Positions 26,069 through 38,208 are shown, counted from the first letter of the stretch. The stretch: 64,000 bases of DNA from Echinicola rosea (GCF_005281475.1 NZ_CP040106.1:5694001-5758000); one strand, 5' to 3'. Numbers and translations: made by a program. Notes: generated by a model from the sequence alone, not told the origin.

Positions 26069-27130
26069 TTAGTTAAGTCCTTTATCATTAAGCCACCCAT
26101 TCATTAGGTTGGCAATTTCTGCATTGTTGAGATCTGACATTGGGAAATGGGTATTCCCTTCGATTCCAATTTTCGGTAAGTGTACCACTTTGGCGTCACC
26201 CCCATATTTGTTGATAGCTTTCACAAACAATTTTGCCATTGCCAAACGAGGACGCCAATTATCCGTACCATAAAAGCTTTCCTGCGTTTCAGGGATAAAA
26301 TCACCATAATAAATGATGATCGGAATTTTGGTCAGTTTCAGAAAATCCAGTTTGGAAACTGGCACTGCCTCCAATGTTCCTGCCGAACTCTCCATTGGGT
26401 CGGGCACTTCGCCTTCGGGATAAACAAAGCCACTTCCAGGTTCATAAGAAACAATGGCCTTGATATTACTGTTTTTAATGGCGGTGGCCCAACCTTGCCC
26501 CCCACTATGGGAATGGGTTATTAGGATACCATCACCGATTTTGTCAAACAGGGCTGATACTGCGTTTGTATTTACTTCAAAATCTATAGCCCCCAGATCC
26601 GGACTGATTTGTCTGTAAAATTGATTGAGCGTTTCCGGACTTTTATCAAATTGTACATTGGGCATAAATTCATCCCCTTTGGCAATCCTGAACATTCCCA
26701 ACCAATACTGTTCATTGGGTGTTGCGGGAATGGAGGATTCTTCTGGCCCTCTTCCGCCTTGCCCCCTACGTGGTTGGTCGATTAGATATACAGAGAAGCC
26801 CTTTCTTAGAAAAATTGTCTGAAAACCTTCACGGCCATCGGCCGTTGTCTGCCAGGTTCTTGCTGTTTGGCCGAACCCATGCCAAAATACCAAAGGCAAT
26901 TTCTTGGCATTGCTCGGTATCTGATACTGCACTGTCGCATGGTCGACATGCAGTGTTTGACCTTCTTTTTGTGGATTGTTTGGGTTATACTCTCCCTCGG
27001 CTTTGATGATTACTCCACCGACTGCAAATACACCTTGTTCCTGTAGGCTTATTGGTTTTCTTCCTTCAGTTTGTGCCAATATGCTGCTTATAGATATAAG
27101 TGCTAGCAGCGTCAAAATAATCCGTTTCAT
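26069..27130 (-). CDS. Secreted alpha/beta hydrolase (esterase-like)
   Basis: 353 residues with a signal peptide (MKRIILTLLALISISSILAQ). PLVFWHGFGQTARTWQ carries the oxyanion region; ILITHSHSGGQGW is the nucleophile elbow with Ser in HSHSGG; acid and His are expected in the C-terminal part (IIIYYGDFIP; GNTHFPMSDLN). Different subfamily from the 24513 hydrolase. Probably first gene of the cupin/hydrolase transcript; the 113 bases upstream are AT-rich and may hold its promoter. Confidence 0.85.
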   Translation of the reverse strand: MKRIILTLLALISISSILAQTEGRKPISLQEQGVFAVGGVIIKAEGEYNPNNPQKEGQTLHVDHATVQYQIPSNAKKLPLVFWHGFGQTARTWQTTADGREGFQTIFLRKGFSVYLIDQPRRGQGGRGPEESSIPATPNEQYWLGMFRIAKGDEFMPNVQFDKSPETLNQFYRQISPDLGAIDFEVNTNAVSALFDKIGDGILITHSHSGGQGWATAIKNSNIKAIVSYEPGSGFVYPEGEVPDPMESSAGTLEAVPVSKLDFLKLTKIPIIIYYGDFIPETQESFYGTDNWRPRLAMAKLFVKAINKYGGDAKVVHLPKIGIEGNTHFPMSDLNNAEIANLMNGWLNDKGLN

Positions 27131-27243
27131 TTAACTGATTTTTAAATTGTTATTACAAATTTCAGAAAAAAAACAAAGAGTATATGTAGATGAATTACTG
27201 AGGTACTTACCAATATTACAGGGATGTTCTATTTTACCCTTTT

Positions 27244-29798
<2,555 letters not shown>

Positions 29799-29803
29799 TT
29801 ATT

Positions 29804-29890
29804 TACAAAGGTCCCTGTTTTTTATTCTATTGGGCTTATGCAGGTTACAGGTTTACATACCATTTTCACTGATTCCGATCCAGTAGCACT
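29804..29890 (-). promoter_or_regulatory. Candidate operator/promoter, copy A (upstream of aldo/keto reductase)
   Basis: Read on plus: TTTACAAAGGTCCCTG, then GGGCTTATGCAGGTTAC, then ACCATTTTCACTGATTCCG and ATCCAGTAGCACT. The same words in the same order recur at 31224-31313 (TTTACAAACATCCCT, GGGCTTATACAGATTAC, ACCAGTTTTACTGATTTTG, ATCCTGGTCACT). By eye the two copies agree at roughly three quarters of positions. Both lie just upstream of minus-strand transcripts. Overlaps the 3' end of the DUF418 gene. Confidence 0.55.
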
Positions 29891-31173
29891 GAAAGTCCTT
29901 CTGACTGCTTTCCTTTTGACTCTCCGTGCTCTTTTTTTCTAAAAGCCTGTATTCTAAGGTAAGTCAAAGAACGCCACAACCATTCCAATGGGCCGTACAA
30001 AAAATGCCTGAGCCAATACCTGCTGAGCAGAATTTGCACAGTGTAAATCAAGATCCCCACCAAAAACAATTTGGTCGGGTTTGCCCCACCGAAGAACGGC
30101 CCAAATGCCCACATAGAAAAAAGAAAGCACCCTACCGAGCCCTGCATCAGGTAATTGGTAAGCCCCATACGGCCGTAAGGGGACAGGATTTTCAACACAC
30201 TCCCTCCCACTGTAGTTTGATAAAGGACAATAAAGGCCATCATCAACGCCCCGGAGAAAAATACCAATTCAATATCCTCCAAAGTCTTGACGGCCAAAAT
30301 CCTGGCAGAAACGACATTTCCTGCAGGATTGAACAGCATACGCGTCTCCACTGAAGGGAACATGCTCTGGACGAGCAAGGTCAGGAGCAAACCCAACAAA
30401 AAGCCAAAAAACAACAGAAGGTTACGCCTTTTGTGGACCTGCAAAGATTCAAAGAACCGGAGACGGCCTACTACCAGTCCCATTAGAAAAAGTGCCAAGG
30501 TAACATATCCCCTCCCCACCATACCAAACTGGTAATTGAGTTTTCCCATATATCGCTGGTTATAATTATGCTTGGCAGTATTGAAGAATGAAGGATTGAC
30601 TATATGTTCAGGGGTCCCTTCAGCAACCTCTTGGCTACTCCTATCCACCTGTTCTACAGGAGGATTACCTAATGCATGGTTGTTTATTGTGGCTTGAATG
30701 GTTCTAGGGACACCAACCAGTAGTAGACCGGAAAGTAACAACAGCACCCAGTTTTTGGTCTTGTAAAGCGGAATCATTATCAGCCCAAAGACGGCATAGA
30801 CGGAGATGATTTCGAGGGGATAAAAGGAATGGGCCAATACACCCATAACAAACAAAATGACCATCCTCCATGCAAAGCGCCCTCTAAAATCCACTCCTTT
30901 TCGACTCGCACTGTCCATTTGTATAAAGAAACTAAGCCCAAACAAGAATGCGAAAATATTGATAAACCTTCCCATAATTATATGCTGCCCGATCCACTGG
31001 ACCGTTTCGTCCAAAGGCGGGAACCAAGGGAAGGCCTGCTCACCTGCTCTGGAATAAATCCCAAAATGCTGGAGCATGTGGATTAGAACCACACCCAATA
31101 AGGCGAAGCCTCTTAGAGCGTCCAATACGTTGATACGTTTGAGGGGGTTTGATAATGTTTTTGCAGCTTCCAT
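29866..31173 (-). CDS. DUF418-family integral membrane protein
   Basis: 435 residues with about ten hydrophobic helices. N-terminus RINVLDALRGFALLGVVLIH and the C-terminal DUF418 part (SPYGRMGLTNYLMQG ... LSRYWLRHFLYGPLEWLWRSL, seen as RYWLRHF and GPLEWLWR) are typical. Acyltransferase-like fold; molecular role not known. Transcribed away from the araC-type gene and towards the aldo/keto reductases; its last bases overlap the copy A regulatory segment. Confidence 0.88.
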   Translation of the reverse strand: MEAAKTLSNPLKRINVLDALRGFALLGVVLIHMLQHFGIYSRAGEQAFPWFPPLDETVQWIGQHIIMGRFINIFAFLFGLSFFIQMDSASRKGVDFRGRFAWRMVILFVMGVLAHSFYPLEIISVYAVFGLIMIPLYKTKNWVLLLLSGLLLVGVPRTIQATINNHALGNPPVEQVDRSSQEVAEGTPEHIVNPSFFNTAKHNYNQRYMGKLNYQFGMVGRGYVTLALFLMGLVVGRLRFFESLQVHKRRNLLLFFGFLLGLLLTLLVQSMFPSVETRMLFNPAGNVVSARILAVKTLEDIELVFFSGALMMAFIVLYQTTVGGSVLKILSPYGRMGLTNYLMQGSVGCFLFSMWAFGPFFGGANPTKLFLVGILIYTVQILLSRYWLRHFLYGPLEWLWRSLTYLRIQAFRKKEHGESKGKQSEGLSVLLDRNQ

Positions 31174-31223
31174 ATAGTAAACTTCTTGATTTTAGAGAGG
31201 AGAAATTTTCCCATTTAACATTT

Positions 31224-31313
31224 GTGTTTACAAACATCCCTCTTTTATTCCGTCAAGGGCTTATACAGATTACGGGGACTCCTACCAGTTTTACTGATTT
31301 TGATCCTGGTCAC
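31224..31313 (-). promoter_or_regulatory. Candidate operator/promoter, copy B (between DUF418 gene and araC-type gene)
   Basis: Sister of copy A at 29804-29890. Lies 50-140 bases before the DUF418 start and 55-145 bases before the AraC-type start, in the divergent region. A GTTTGTAAAC palindrome on the minus strand at its promoter-proximal end could include a TTTG -33 box. Conserved order and spacing of words suggest a binding site for the AraC protein next door. Confidence 0.55.
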
Positions 31314-31367
31314 TCCACCAACTGGATATAAATCCGTAATATTGAAGCATATAAACCAAGAACGGTC

Positions 31368-32270
31368 ATGGAAAAACTAAGAAGATTTGAAACGGTCAAT
31401 GACTATAATGTTTTCAACAACAATGAAACCCTTCACCCGTTGGTGAGCATTGTGGATTTGTCAAAAGCAGACCAAAGAAGGGCATCCAACATGTACTTTG
31501 GATTCTATACGATATTCCTAAAAGAAGTGAAGTGTGGAAATCTGCGATACGGCCGTCATACCTATGATTATCAAGAAGGGACACTGGTATTTATAGCCCC
31601 CGGCCAAGTGGTGAGCGTGGACAATACCGGTGAGCTATACCAACCCCAGGGGAAGGCCCTTATTTTCCATCCCGACCTGATTTTGGGATCTTCCTTGGCC
31701 GGCCACATGGACAACTACACGTTCTTCGGTTACCAATCCAATGAAGCCCTCCATTTATCCCAGCGTGAAAGGAATTTGATCTTGGAGTGTTTTTCCAAAA
31801 TCTCTTACGAGCTGGAGCAGTCCATCGACCATCACAGTAAAAAGTTGATTATTTCAAATATTGAGTTGCTTCTAAATTACTCCGTGCGTTTTTATGACCG
31901 CCAGTTTATCACGCGGGAAAATGTCCATCAAGGAACACTGGAAAAATTCGAATCGCTTTTAAATGGCTACTTCAAATCTGATAAGCCTGAAAAATTAGGA
32001 CTACCTACCGTTACCTATTGTGCAGATGAACTCAACCTATCTTCCAATTATTTTGGAGATTTGATTAAAAAACAAACAGGAAAAAGTGCACAGGAATACA
32101 TACAGTCCAAATTAATTGCCATAGCTAAAGAAAGAATATTTGATATTGATAAGGGAATCAGTCAGGTGGCCTATGAATTGGGGTTCAAATATCCACAGCA
32201 TTTCACCAGGCTTTTCAAAAAAGCTGTAGGACAAACTCCAAATGAGTATAGAAACAACCGATTAAATTAA
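31368..32270 (+). CDS. AraC-family transcriptional regulator
   Basis: 300 residues. N-terminal cupin-like sensing domain (~30-150, e.g. TLVFIAPGQVVSVD) and C-terminal double HTH (~195-298): YCADELNLSSNYFGDLIKKQTG and ISQVAYELGFKYPQHFTRLFKKAVGQTPNEYR (key words QVAYELGF, HFTRLFKK, PNEYR). Divergent from the DUF418/aldo-keto reductase genes and the natural regulator of them; this class often senses reactive carbonyl or similar small molecules. Confidence 0.92.
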   Translation: MEKLRRFETVNDYNVFNNNETLHPLVSIVDLSKADQRRASNMYFGFYTIFLKEVKCGNLRYGRHTYDYQEGTLVFIAPGQVVSVDNTGELYQPQGKALIFHPDLILGSSLAGHMDNYTFFGYQSNEALHLSQRERNLILECFSKISYELEQSIDHHSKKLIISNIELLLNYSVRFYDRQFITRENVHQGTLEKFESLLNGYFKSDKPEKLGLPTVTYCADELNLSSNYFGDLIKKQTGKSAQEYIQSKLIAIAKERIFDIDKGISQVAYELGFKYPQHFTRLFKKAVGQTPNEYRNNRLN

Positions 32271-32753
32271 GCAGAAAATATTTTTTCAAGTTAGCCTGAA
32301 CTAGTCACTGCCATAGTTTATATTACTTCTGTTATTTCTTCTCTTACATATAATTGGTACAAGTAATCTATCATTTCCATTTCTTCCAAAAAAGAGTTCG
32401 ATCCGCGTACCGCCAGCTCCACCCAATGAGAGTTAGACGATATTTTTGTTTTTTCCAAATTCACTTCAACACATAAACCATTGTTTATCTGACAGATACA
32501 CTCACCAATAAAATCCATTCTTCCGGTTCGATAAGTTGAATTTGAAAAACCCAGTTATTCCAGACATATCGAACCAGTTAAAGTCAATAATCACAAAACC
32601 ACTTTATATTACGCCCTTATTGACTCCCACAAATTAGTTCTATTATTAAAACAAGAGTAATTTCACTCTCAACCATATAAATCCTACAGATTTTCTCCTA
32701 CTGGTTCAATTCTATAACCACGAATTATCCACCTATATAAATATTACCAACAT
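32271..32753. other. 483-base stretch at the left flank of the integrated element
   Basis: AT-rich, between the AraC-type gene and the first element gene. Holds one weak small ORF (32318-32518, listed). No clear attachment repeat could be matched by eye to the right side. Probably contains the chromosome/element junction. Confidence 0.35.
32318..32518 (-). CDS. Unrecognised 66-residue ORF
   Basis: MDFIGECICQINNGLCVEV to YVREEITEVI. Not recognised. Composition is protein-like (acidic C-terminal helix, SHWVELAVRG in the middle), and orientation matches the integrase block to its right. It could be a small element gene, but I have no further support. Confidence 0.3.
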   Translation of the reverse strand: MDFIGECICQINNGLCVEVNLEKTKISSNSHWVELAVRGSNSFLEEMEMIDYLYQLYVREEITEVI

Positions 32754-32981
32754 TCATCCATACAACCAGATCCATTCATTGGCAAAAGCCTTCCAATTTT
32801 GTATTAAGTTACCATTTCGATGCCTCCAATTGATTTGATTACAGTAAACTAGAAACTCCTCTACCTGCTTCTTACTTGCCCCCTTCTCCATCAGATAAAT
32901 GGTTACATGTAAATCCGAGGGAGGTATGTTATTTGATAGTCCTCTGTTAAAAGCAAGATCATTCTTTGGTTTGGTGGGCAT
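32754..32981 (-). CDS. Small element-associated protein, paralogue of the gene at 7573
   Basis: 75 residues: NIPPSDLHVTIYLMEKGASKKQVEEFLVYCNQ, then WRHRNGNLIQNWKAFANEWIW (shown in parts: IPPSDLHVTIYLMEKG; IQNWKAFANEWIW). Same W......NWKA.A..W.W ending as the gene at 7573 and as the tails of phage-type replication proteins. Six bases after the excisionase-like gene, so co-transcribed. Function unknown. Confidence 0.6.
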   Translation of the reverse strand: MPTKPKNDLAFNRGLSNNIPPSDLHVTIYLMEKGASKKQVEEFLVYCNQINWRHRNGNLIQNWKAFANEWIWLYG

Positions 32982-32987
32982 ATTATA

Positions 32988-33254
32988 TTACTGTTTGTTA
33001 GCCTCCATCATTTCTTGTATATCCTGAGTGTCATAATAAATCACTCCACCAATTTTAGTGAAAGGCAAGTCTCCATTCAGCCTCATATTTTGTAGTGTAC
33101 CAGAAGAAACTTGAAGTATTTTTTTTGCTTCCCGAGATTTGACATACCTCTTTTGCGAATGGCTCCTCCTATTATCTAATAAAACTGACAGTTCCTCAAT
33201 CAGATCAAATTTTAATTGATCCAAATCCTCTTTAGTTATTATATTTACTTCCAT
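32988..33254 (-). CDS. Excisionase-like helix-turn-helix protein
   Basis: 88 residues from MEVNIITKEDLDQLKFD at 33254 (a longer frame to 33299 adds a non-conserved stretch). The C-terminal half is an HTH_17/MerR-like wing: RYVKSREAKKILQVSSGTL, then LPFTKIGGVIYYDTQDI. Small proteins of this kind next to integrases direct excision or regulate it. 73 bases downstream of the recombinase gene. Confidence 0.8.
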   Translation of the reverse strand: MEVNIITKEDLDQLKFDLIEELSVLLDNRRSHSQKRYVKSREAKKILQVSSGTLQNMRLNGDLPFTKIGGVIYYDTQDIQEMMEANKQ

Positions 33255-33327
33255 AGTAGTTGTTTTTATGTAAATCAATGAAAAACCACCCATTAACATT
33301 CACATCAAAATCAGAAGTGGGAAGAGC

Positions 33328-34557
33328 CTATTTTGTCAATAAATTCTTCAGTACTTTCATATCCTCACTTATTTTTTTCTCAACTACTCGCGCATAAATC
33401 TGAGTGGTAGCTATTTTTGTATGTCCCAGCATTTTACTAACTGATTCAATGGGAACACCGTTCATCAATGTAATAGTAGTCGCAAAGGTATGCCTGGCAG
33501 TATGGTGTGTAAGTTTTTTTTGGATTTCGCAAAGGTCTCCAATCTCTTTAAGGTAACTGTTCATCTTTTGGTTTGAAATAGGTGGCAGCAATGTGCCGTT
33601 AGCTTTGGCCCTCGGGTGATTTTTGTACTTTTCTAAAATTTCAATGGCTTTGGGGAGTAATGGAAGCTTTACCGGTTCATCAGTTTTCTTCCTATGGGAA
33701 ATAATCCATAATTCCCCGTCAATACCTTTGGCTATATTTGCATGGGTCAAGTTGATAGAGTCAATATAGGACAATCCCGTATAACAACTGAATACGAACA
33801 AATCCCTTACCCAGTCCAAACGGGAAATAGAGAATTCCTTTTCTTCAATACGCTTGAGTTCTTCCATTTCTAGGAAATGACGCTCCACCTTCTTGTAACT
33901 GAACTTATAATTTAGAAAAGGGTCTTTTTTCATCCATTCCATTTTAAAAGCCAGGGTCATCAACTTCTTTAATCTGATCAAATGTTTCATAACACCATTG
34001 TTGGCAACAGGCCTCCTTCGATGGTCCTTTGGCTTGAATGTCCTAAGGTGGTTTTCATAATCAGTAATAAACTTGTAGTCAATTTCCGACAAGGGAATAT
34101 CAGACTTCCGTTTTCTAGTTTTTAGAAATTCCTGAAGATGTCGTTCAGTAGTCTTATAATTTTTGAGTGTACCTTCAGCAAGAATACCAATGTTATGTTT
34201 ATTATGAAAATCAACAAGTTCCATCAGTGTATGCTCCTCTTCCTCGATTCCCAAAAACCTATTTTTTATTGCTTCAGGGGTAATATTCCTTTTTTCAATA
34301 AATAGTTCTTGATAGCATTCCAGTATTCTAGAGCGCATATAATCCAGGTAGCGATTTGAGGACCTGGACTCTGGGTTATTCCCTTTTACCCTACCTTTTC
34401 CAAAATCCCATTCTGATCGGGAAATTACTTTGTTTGCAGAAATCTCAATTCTCTTTCCATTTACAGTAACCCTTGCCACCACGGGAGAAAGCCCTCTTTT
34501 GTTCACTTTGGAAGATTTAATAACAAACTGAATACCAAGTGTTTTAGCGTTTTTCAT
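33328..34557 (-). CDS. Tyrosine recombinase (integrase) of the integrated element
   Basis: 409 residues from MKNAKTLGIQFVIKSSKV at 34557; the longer frame to 34638 adds an unlikely leader. Arm-binding N-terminus, SAM-like core-binding domain (~100-200), catalytic domain with HTARHTFATT (HxxR), LGHTKIATTQIYARV (final His and Tyr). The first catalytic Arg position reads TGLSYID, a Ser in place of Arg as described for the CTnDOT integrase. Marks an ICE/CTn-type element; no matching att repeat was identified. Confidence 0.92.
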   Translation of the reverse strand: MKNAKTLGIQFVIKSSKVNKRGLSPVVARVTVNGKRIEISANKVISRSEWDFGKGRVKGNNPESRSSNRYLDYMRSRILECYQELFIEKRNITPEAIKNRFLGIEEEEHTLMELVDFHNKHNIGILAEGTLKNYKTTERHLQEFLKTRKRKSDIPLSEIDYKFITDYENHLRTFKPKDHRRRPVANNGVMKHLIRLKKLMTLAFKMEWMKKDPFLNYKFSYKKVERHFLEMEELKRIEEKEFSISRLDWVRDLFVFSCYTGLSYIDSINLTHANIAKGIDGELWIISHRKKTDEPVKLPLLPKAIEILEKYKNHPRAKANGTLLPPISNQKMNSYLKEIGDLCEIQKKLTHHTARHTFATTITLMNGVPIESVSKMLGHTKIATTQIYARVVEKKISEDMKVLKNLLTK

Positions 34558-35250
34558 ACAATTTCCGGTTAACTTGGAACCATTAAAAAAGGGTCCCAAA
34601 ATCCAATGTTTTTTAAGCTCAATTCGGCCTAAAAACACCCCAAAATCAAGATCAGAAACAACCTATAGATCAATGACTTAAGGCCTAAAACGGGACCCAA
34701 AATAGAAAATTAAATTGGGTCACCGAATAGGTCCCATTTTCTTTGAAATTGTATGTGGTTTTTTGTTGTATAAAAAACAAAAAACCCTCCAAATCATACG
34801 ATTTGAAGGGTTTTGGTGGGAATTGCACCCCATTTTGTCGTCCTCCCGGGACAATTTTCGAACCATTTTTTGGAAGATTTAAAATTATTAGCCTCGAAAA
34901 ACGATGCGTAAGTAATTAAAAATCAACCACATATATTGAATTTATTTTTCTTCGTATACAATCAGAAAGAGAAAGATTCGTCTTGGTTCGAACTAACCGG
35001 TGCAAAAGTATGAAGAAAATATCGAGAAGCAAGGAGACACCGCTGTTTCTTATCATTTTTATTTTGACAGGCTAAATTTACGCTTCCTTTCAACAAGAGA
35101 TGTAAAGCTCCAATTATGAGGTTGCAGCAAAAAAAAATCTCCCAACTTGGGTAGAACTTGGGGAAATATTGTGCTCAAAATCATAAAGTTTGTACTTCAT
35201 TTGGGAATACTTGTCTCTAAAAAGCCTGTAGCCCCATAAAATTGGCGGAT
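34558..35250. other. 693-base region between integrase and rteC
   Basis: Holds the terminator-like hairpin at 34781-34814, then GCACCCCATTTTG and a GTCCTCCCGGGAC palindrome near 34841 followed by TTCGAACC, which recalls a tRNA T-loop but is not part of a complete tRNA. It is the likely attachment/junction or regulatory region of the recombinase. No coding remnant seen. Confidence 0.35.
34781..34814. terminator. Bidirectional terminator-like hairpin
   Basis: AAAACCCTCCAAATC and GATTTGAAGGGTTTT pair over 15 positions with one mismatch and a 4-base ATAC loop, with A and T runs outside. It does not follow any gene in this window on either strand, so the gene it served may have been displaced by the insertion, or it insulates the element end. 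Confidence 0.65.
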
Positions 35251-36096
35251 ATGAAACACGCTCTACAAAACATCATTTTGGAGATACACCAAAAGGAAGA
35301 CAAGATTTCATCGCAAGGCAAAACATTGATTGATGAGGCCTACGAAATGACACTGTATCTCCAAGACCTACTATTCTCGGCTAAAGGACACATTATCGAG
35401 AATGGCTTCTGCAACGATGCTGAAGAAATCAACTTCTTCCGAACGATAAAACCGCAGATACTCGGTAAACTAATCTACTACAACAAGGTTTACCGCATTG
35501 AAACAGCCTGCCCCGTGGACAACGGGAAAATGTATTATGGATATTTTTCAACGCAGTTGGCCAACCTAAAACGGGAATACATGGCACATGTCTGTAATAC
35601 CGATTTTTACCGTTATTACCGCTCAGGACGAACGGATCGTGACGACACCTATTTTAAGCGTGGAAATATCAATTACCACGATGGACTTAACAGTATAGTG
35701 TTCGAGATAGATCCGTTATTCTCAACTTTTTTTGATTACAAGATCGCAAGGATCATTGCCAATGAATTGCTTTATTCCTACCTGCTGACCAAAATCAATC
35801 CTGAAGAAAACCCGGACACCATATTGCAGAAGCCGGAAAGTTCCAATGACGTTTTCTGGACAGACAGCAAAAACGCGCTCATTGAATTGGTTTATGCACT
35901 TCACGCTTCCGGTGTTATTTCACATGGTAAGATCGGCATCCGAAAAATAAGCCTGATGTTCCAGATACTTTTCCGTATTCCTCTCGGAGACCTGCATCAC
36001 GCTTTTCTCCGGATGAAAACCCGGGCTGGTTCGAGAACCGCATTTCTGGATCAGTTGAAATTATCTCTCGAAGAATACATGGATAAAGATCTTTGA
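35251..36096 (+). CDS. rteC: RteC family protein, copy 1
   Basis: 281 residues from ATG 35251 (a TTG at 35242 is also in frame). RteC pattern: EINFFRTIKPQILGKLIYYNKVYRIET (words EEINFFRTIKP and KLIYYNKVYRIE), YKIARIIANELL, and TDSKNALIELVYALHASGVI near the C-terminus. In CTnDOT, RteC activates excision genes. Intact here, unlike the second copy at 48948. Confidence 0.85.
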   Translation: MKHALQNIILEIHQKEDKISSQGKTLIDEAYEMTLYLQDLLFSAKGHIIENGFCNDAEEINFFRTIKPQILGKLIYYNKVYRIETACPVDNGKMYYGYFSTQLANLKREYMAHVCNTDFYRYYRSGRTDRDDTYFKRGNINYHDGLNSIVFEIDPLFSTFFDYKIARIIANELLYSYLLTKINPEENPDTILQKPESSNDVFWTDSKNALIELVYALHASGVISHGKIGIRKISLMFQILFRIPLGDLHHAFLRMKTRAGSRTAFLDQLKLSLEEYMDKDL

Positions 36097-36345
36097 CAGC
36101 ATCCAAAAGGTCAAGTTCAAGGCAGTGCATTTTATGTGCTGCTTTCTTTTTGCCCATATCCGCCAATTGGTAAAATCTCTGTTCCGTTCTCCAACGATAT
36201 ACTCTACAAGAATTAACCCATTGTTTTTCAGCTAATTCTCATTACTGCTAAAATTTTAAAAAAACAGCTAAACCAATTGGCTAGCCTTGGCAGACAAACC
36301 CTTCCACACTCCTGAATTTTGTAATGAAACAAAAACGGAGTCCTT

Positions 36346-36654
36346 ATGAATATTGATAAAGTGGAATTTACGGCATGGATGGAACGCATTATGGGGCGCT
36401 TTGACATACTTAGCGACCATTTAGAGGATGTGCAGAAAAAACGCAACTGCATAGATGGTGAGGAGTTGCTCGACAATCAGGATCTGCTCCAGATGCTAAA
36501 AATAAGTAACCGTTCCCTGCAACGCTACCGCTCCATCGGCAAGTTGCCCTATTACACCATAAGTGGAAAATTGTATTACAAGCTCTCCGACGTCCATCGC
36601 TTCATCCGTGAGAGTTTCAGGGCTCCGGTCCCCAAAACGAACGCCAACAAGTGA
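36346..36654 (+). CDS. Excisionase-like helix-turn-helix protein
   Basis: 102 residues. N-terminal helix, then LLDNQDLLQMLKISNRSLQRYRSIGKLPYYTISGKLYYKLSDV (HTH words NRSLQRYR and KLPYYTISGKLYY), typical of the HTH_17 proteins that precede DUF3945 and topB genes in Bacteroidota elements. Probable regulator or excision factor. 85 bases before the DUF3945 gene; GCCA-rich words lie in the gap. Confidence 0.8.
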   Translation: MNIDKVEFTAWMERIMGRFDILSDHLEDVQKKRNCIDGEELLDNQDLLQMLKISNRSLQRYRSIGKLPYYTISGKLYYKLSDVHRFIRESFRAPVPKTNANK

Positions 36655-36738
36655 CAAACACTGCCAGTGGATGCCAATTGAAGCAAAACGATGAGTACGT
36701 CTTTTACTTTCGGCACTGAACTTTAAAATTTTCAAGCG

Positions 36739-38202
36739 ATGAGTGAGCAAACGTTAGATAAACCACAAGTACCGGAACAACTCTCGGACATATTGCTGGT
36801 ACTGGATAAGGAGAAAAAGAAAATCCAGGCTGTAAAAAGCATTGACAAAAATGGGAAAATGGAAACGGTTGATCCTACAAGGAAAAACCAGAACCAGTTT
36901 ATGCGGGTGGACAGACATGGCGATTTCTTTTCCAACTTCTTCTCCAACTTTTTCAGCCAGTTGAAGAACCCCACCAACTTCTCTTTTTTCAAAGTTCCCT
37001 CACCTATTGCCATTGATACGGCGGATAAAATGCAAAAGCAGGTAAGCAGTCCAACTCCTGAAGGCGAACACCTACTAAAACAGCACGAGATCAAACCGGA
37101 AATAAAAGAGAAACAAAAACAAGAAAATCAAAATGATATGGAAACGACACAGAAAACCCCGGAAACCAGCGAATACCGCTACAAGCTGGAACAGATTGAT
37201 TGGGAAACCATGAACAATCTTGGATTAGGTAAGGAGCGCCTTGAAAAAATGAACCTCCTTGAACCTTTACTGAAAGGCTATAAGACCAACGAACTTGTAC
37301 CGGTAAGCCTAAACCTTGGTACTGCGGTAACCCGAATGGACGCCCGCTTATCCCTGCAACCCAATGATGACGGACAGGTGGTGGTTGCCATTCACGGCAT
37401 CCGTAAAGAGCCAAACCTGAACTTTGAGTTTTTCGGCCATAAGTTTACCGATGAGGACAAGAAAAATCTACTCGAATCAGGAAATATGGGACGTGTGGTT
37501 AACCTGACCAATCCCAAAACAGGCGAAACACTTCCGTCCATTGTCAGCGTAGACAGGCTGACCAATGAACTGGTCGCATTACGGACGGATTTTATCAGAA
37601 TCCCGGATGAGATCAAAGGGGTAAAACTGGGCGATGCGCAAAAACAAGCCTTAATGGAAGGTAAACCGCTTTATCTGGAAGGTATGATTTCCAGGAAAGG
37701 AACCGAGTTTGCGGCTATGGTTCAGTTCAACGCGGACAAACGCTATGCGGAGTTTCTTTTTGACAGGAACAATTCCAATCGGCAAACACAGAGCAATGTT
37801 CAAAACAATCAGCAAAACCAGCCGCAGGAAGCTCCACGAACATTCCGGGGCAAGGAACTGGACGAAGAGCAATACAATAAGTTCAAAGCCGGTCAAACGG
37901 TGTACGTAGATGGCCTGGTGGATAAAAAGGGGCAAAAATATCAGGGATATATCACGCTGAATCAGGAAACAGGCAGAACGGAATTTTCTTTCCGAAATCC
38001 TGATAAGCTCAAAGAGCAGGCAAAACCTACCGAACCCCACAAAACCCAAACAGCAGTCAACTCAGAGGGAAAAACCAACGAAGCTACCAAGAATATCAAA
38101 GAGCCTTTGAAGACAGCGCAACAAACCCCGAAAGACAAAAAACAGCAGCAACAACAGGAAAAACCCAAAACACCTGCAAAGGCCAGAAGCAGAAAAATGT
38201 AG
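36739..38202 (+). CDS. DUF4099/DUF3945-domain protein of the mobile element
   Basis: 487 residues. N-terminal DUF4099-like part with a small SNFF repeat (FFSNFFSNFF), then a segment starting YKLEQIDWETMNNLGL, then two repeats of the DUF3945 type (MEGKPLYLEGMISRKG and KAGQTVYVDGLVDKKG), then a long Gln/Lys-rich tail (KKQQQQQEKPKTPAKARSRKM). Found just before topB in many Bacteroidota elements; function unknown. Six bases before topB. Confidence 0.82.
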   Translation: MSEQTLDKPQVPEQLSDILLVLDKEKKKIQAVKSIDKNGKMETVDPTRKNQNQFMRVDRHGDFFSNFFSNFFSQLKNPTNFSFFKVPSPIAIDTADKMQKQVSSPTPEGEHLLKQHEIKPEIKEKQKQENQNDMETTQKTPETSEYRYKLEQIDWETMNNLGLGKERLEKMNLLEPLLKGYKTNELVPVSLNLGTAVTRMDARLSLQPNDDGQVVVAIHGIRKEPNLNFEFFGHKFTDEDKKNLLESGNMGRVVNLTNPKTGETLPSIVSVDRLTNELVALRTDFIRIPDEIKGVKLGDAQKQALMEGKPLYLEGMISRKGTEFAAMVQFNADKRYAEFLFDRNNSNRQTQSNVQNNQQNQPQEAPRTFRGKELDEEQYNKFKAGQTVYVDGLVDKKGQKYQGYITLNQETGRTEFSFRNPDKLKEQAKPTEPHKTQTAVNSEGKTNEATKNIKEPLKTAQQTPKDKKQQQQQEKPKTPAKARSRKM

Positions 38203-38208
38203 TAAAGT

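Noticed and set aside
34830..34870. Possible tRNA end (TTCGAACC beside a CCTCCCGGGAC palindrome) at the integrase flank
   Set aside because: No acceptor stem, anticodon arm or D arm could be assembled on either strand; kept only as a possible attachment region.
35915..36166. 83-codon minus-strand frame over the rteC 3' end
   Set aside because: Antisense to the conserved RteC C-terminus; no independent support.
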